Source of the DNA: CAYSCZ01 sp051155775
GTDB lineage: Bacteria; Bacteroidota; Bacteroidia; Cytophagales; Cyclobacteriaceae
Assembly (NCBI GenBank): GCA_051155775.1
Contig: DAXETV010000014.1
Coordinates: 1 to 64,000, forward strand
DNA: 64,000 nt
Direction of reading: 5' to 3'
Made by a program: the position numbers and the translations under genes
Part shown: one piece after another, positions 62,950 through 64,000 of the stretch
Position numbering within the stretch: the stretch's first letter is position 1
How the letters are laid out: the number at the start of each line of letters is the position of its first letter
The notes under the pieces: generated by a model
What the model was told of the DNA's origin: nothing
The model's database searches: none
What the model saw: only the letters and a program-made list of their open reading frames with translations

Positions 62950-64000
62950 TTATTCTGAATGTGCTAAAAGTTTAGGAGGATCTTTACTAATGGTTGTATC
63001 ACTTAAAGTTTTCATAAAAGCAATGATAGCCTGTTGTTCCGCATTGCTTAAACTTAATGAATCAAAAGGCAGTGTTTGGTGAGGCAAATCAAAACCCATT
63101 CCTCCTCCTCCCCCTTTATTATAAAAATCCATTACTTGCTCCAGGGTTTCATAGACGCCATTATGCATGTATGGTGCTGTAAATTCAATATTTCTTACTG
63201 TGGGGGTTTTAAACATATATTTATGAATATCTTCTTTATAAACCCAGTAGAATCCTTCGTCATCATCCACTTCTTTATTTTCAGCCGTTTCCGGTGTTCC
63301 AATGACCTCTTTCTCTGTCTCCCTGAAATTAGGAGGTACCGTACCATTGGTTAAAGGTAAAAAATGACAGGTAGCACAAAGTGCTTTTCCCATATATAAA
63401 TTCATACCTAGTATTTCTTGATCGGTAAAGTCATCCAATTCACCCCTCATATTACGGTCAAACCTTGAATTGAAGGCATTCAGAGTACTGACATAGGCAG
63501 ACAATGCCCTCACCACTGACTTCTTCCTGATGACTTTTGAATCGGGAAATGCCAGAGTAAAGAGGCTGTCGTATTGGTCGTTACTGAGGTTTAATATGGA
63601 TAAATCATGAGCTGATGACCTCCCAAATTCCATTTCGTTATCAAAAACTAAATTGATCTGTTGAACAAGGTTGTCAGATCTACCATCCCAAAAGAATTTT
63701 CTTTGGAATACAGAATTAATTATGGTGGGTGTGTTGCGTTTTAAGGGGTCACCATTTTTATCCCGACCCAGTTTTAATCCATCCTGATAGGCATTTTTGG
63801 GTTGGTGGCAAGTTGCACAAGATAGATTACCACTTGCCGATAGTTTAGGATCAAAAAATAGCTTTTCACCCAGTAAAACCTGGCTTTCTGATGATACTCT
63901 TTTGAAGCCATCAAAAAACTCCAGATTAAAATAGTTACTTTCAAAGAAAGTAGGGGCATCTATATTGATAGCCAGGTCTTTAGGTGCATCAAGAAGTTGA
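62950..64000 (-). CDS. Di-haem cytochrome c peroxidase / MauG-family protein, 5' end outside the window
   Basis: The frame is open to the right edge (codons from 63999), so at least 350 residues are visible and the start is missing. Two haem c motifs C-A-T-C-H occur (near 63810 and 63365), the first in the high-spin domain after F-D-P-K-L-S-A-S-G-N, the second preceded by G-K-A-L. Characteristic blocks are N-T-P-T-I-I-N-S-V, F-F-W-D-G-R-S and T-P-T-V-R-N-I-E-F-T-A-P-Y-M-H-N-G with the distal Met. It reduces peroxide in the periplasm, or as a MauG-type enzyme oxidises a partner. An internal ATG at 63633 is not the true start. Confidence 0.9.
   Translation of the reverse strand, partial: QLLDAPKDLAINIDAPTFFESNYFNLEFFDGFKRVSSESQVLLGEKLFFDPKLSASGNLSCATCHQPKNAYQDGLKLGRDKNGDPLKRNTPTIINSVFQRKFFWDGRSDNLVQQINLVFDNEMEFGRSSAHDLSILNLSNDQYDSLFTLAFPDSKVIRKKSVVRALSAYVSTLNAFNSRFDRNMRGELDDFTDQEILGMNLYMGKALCATCHFLPLTNGTVPPNFRETEKEVIGTPETAENKEVDDDEGFYWVYKEDIHKYMFKTPTVRNIEFTAPYMHNGVYETLEQVMDFYNKGGGGGMGFDLPHQTLPFDSLSLSNAEQQAIIAFMKTLSDTTISKDPPKLLAHSE

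Noticed and set aside
63774..63959. 61-codon minus-strand frame at the right edge
   Set aside because: The peroxidase frame with its first C-A-T-C-H haem motif covers the same bases in another phase.

Overview
The window reads as chromosomal DNA of a free-living, probably marine or soil Bacteroidota, most likely order Cytophagales (Fulvivirga/Marivirga-like). This is inferred from AT-rich DNA, CarboxypepD_reg-TonB receptors, a type IX secretion C-terminal domain, DUF4856/imelysin, DUF4296, DUF3078, Bat and RDD proteins, and TAnnTTTG-type -7 promoter elements. No species can be named from sequence alone. No rRNA, CRISPR array or intact insertion sequence was seen.

Layout. 0.2-2.7 kb: a serine beta-lactamase-fold lipoprotein and a TonB_C-domain protein. 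2.7-8.7 kb: a four-gene minus-strand operon (DUF4856, imelysin, HTTM, TonB receptor), probably iron uptake, behind a double palindromic operator. 8.8-15.4 kb: an accessory stretch with a decayed REP-associated transposase, a PLP gamma-family enzyme, a frameshifted Uma2 nuclease, DUF3078 and TerB-like proteins, an isolated GC-rich holin-endolysin pair, a 190-bp hairpin element resembling a MITE, and a small lipoprotein. 15.4-22.5 kb: a TPR histidine kinase with NarL regulator, a large FtsX-type permease, VOC and DUF1080 proteins. 22.6-27.9 kb: a damage-inducible mutagenesis cassette (dinB-dnaE divergent from a small protein and a self-cleaving XRE-S24 repressor) with three matching operator copies. 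28-34 kb: an arylsulfotransferase-like lipoprotein, initiator tRNA, era, der and a SprT-like protein. 34.6-39.2 kb: a tightly overlapped operon of DUF4296, mutS2, a cytochrome b5-like protein, a BadF-family sugar kinase and murQ. 39.3-42.3 kb: part of a Bat (aerotolerance) operon and tRNA-Leu(CAA). 42.4-49.2 kb: a candidate small RNA, small membrane and secreted proteins, a flavin reductase and a second NarL-type two-component pair. 49.4-61.1 kb: one gene for an approximately 3,900-residue secreted protein carrying a DNase-type EEP domain, a 5'-nucleotidase and a T9SS anchor. 61.7-64 kb: a haem lipoprotein and a di-haem cytochrome c peroxidase cut by the window end.

The most noteworthy systems are: (i) the giant protein, which could carry extracellular DNA from polymer to nucleoside on one polypeptide; (ii) the SOS-like cassette, where three 17-bp operators fit one self-cleaving repressor controlling two low-fidelity polymerases; (iii) a 72-nt RNA candidate with a consensus promoter and a strong terminator but no gene; (iv) the orphan lysis cassette next to a structured repeat element. 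All function statements rest on motif recognition by eye; no database search was run.
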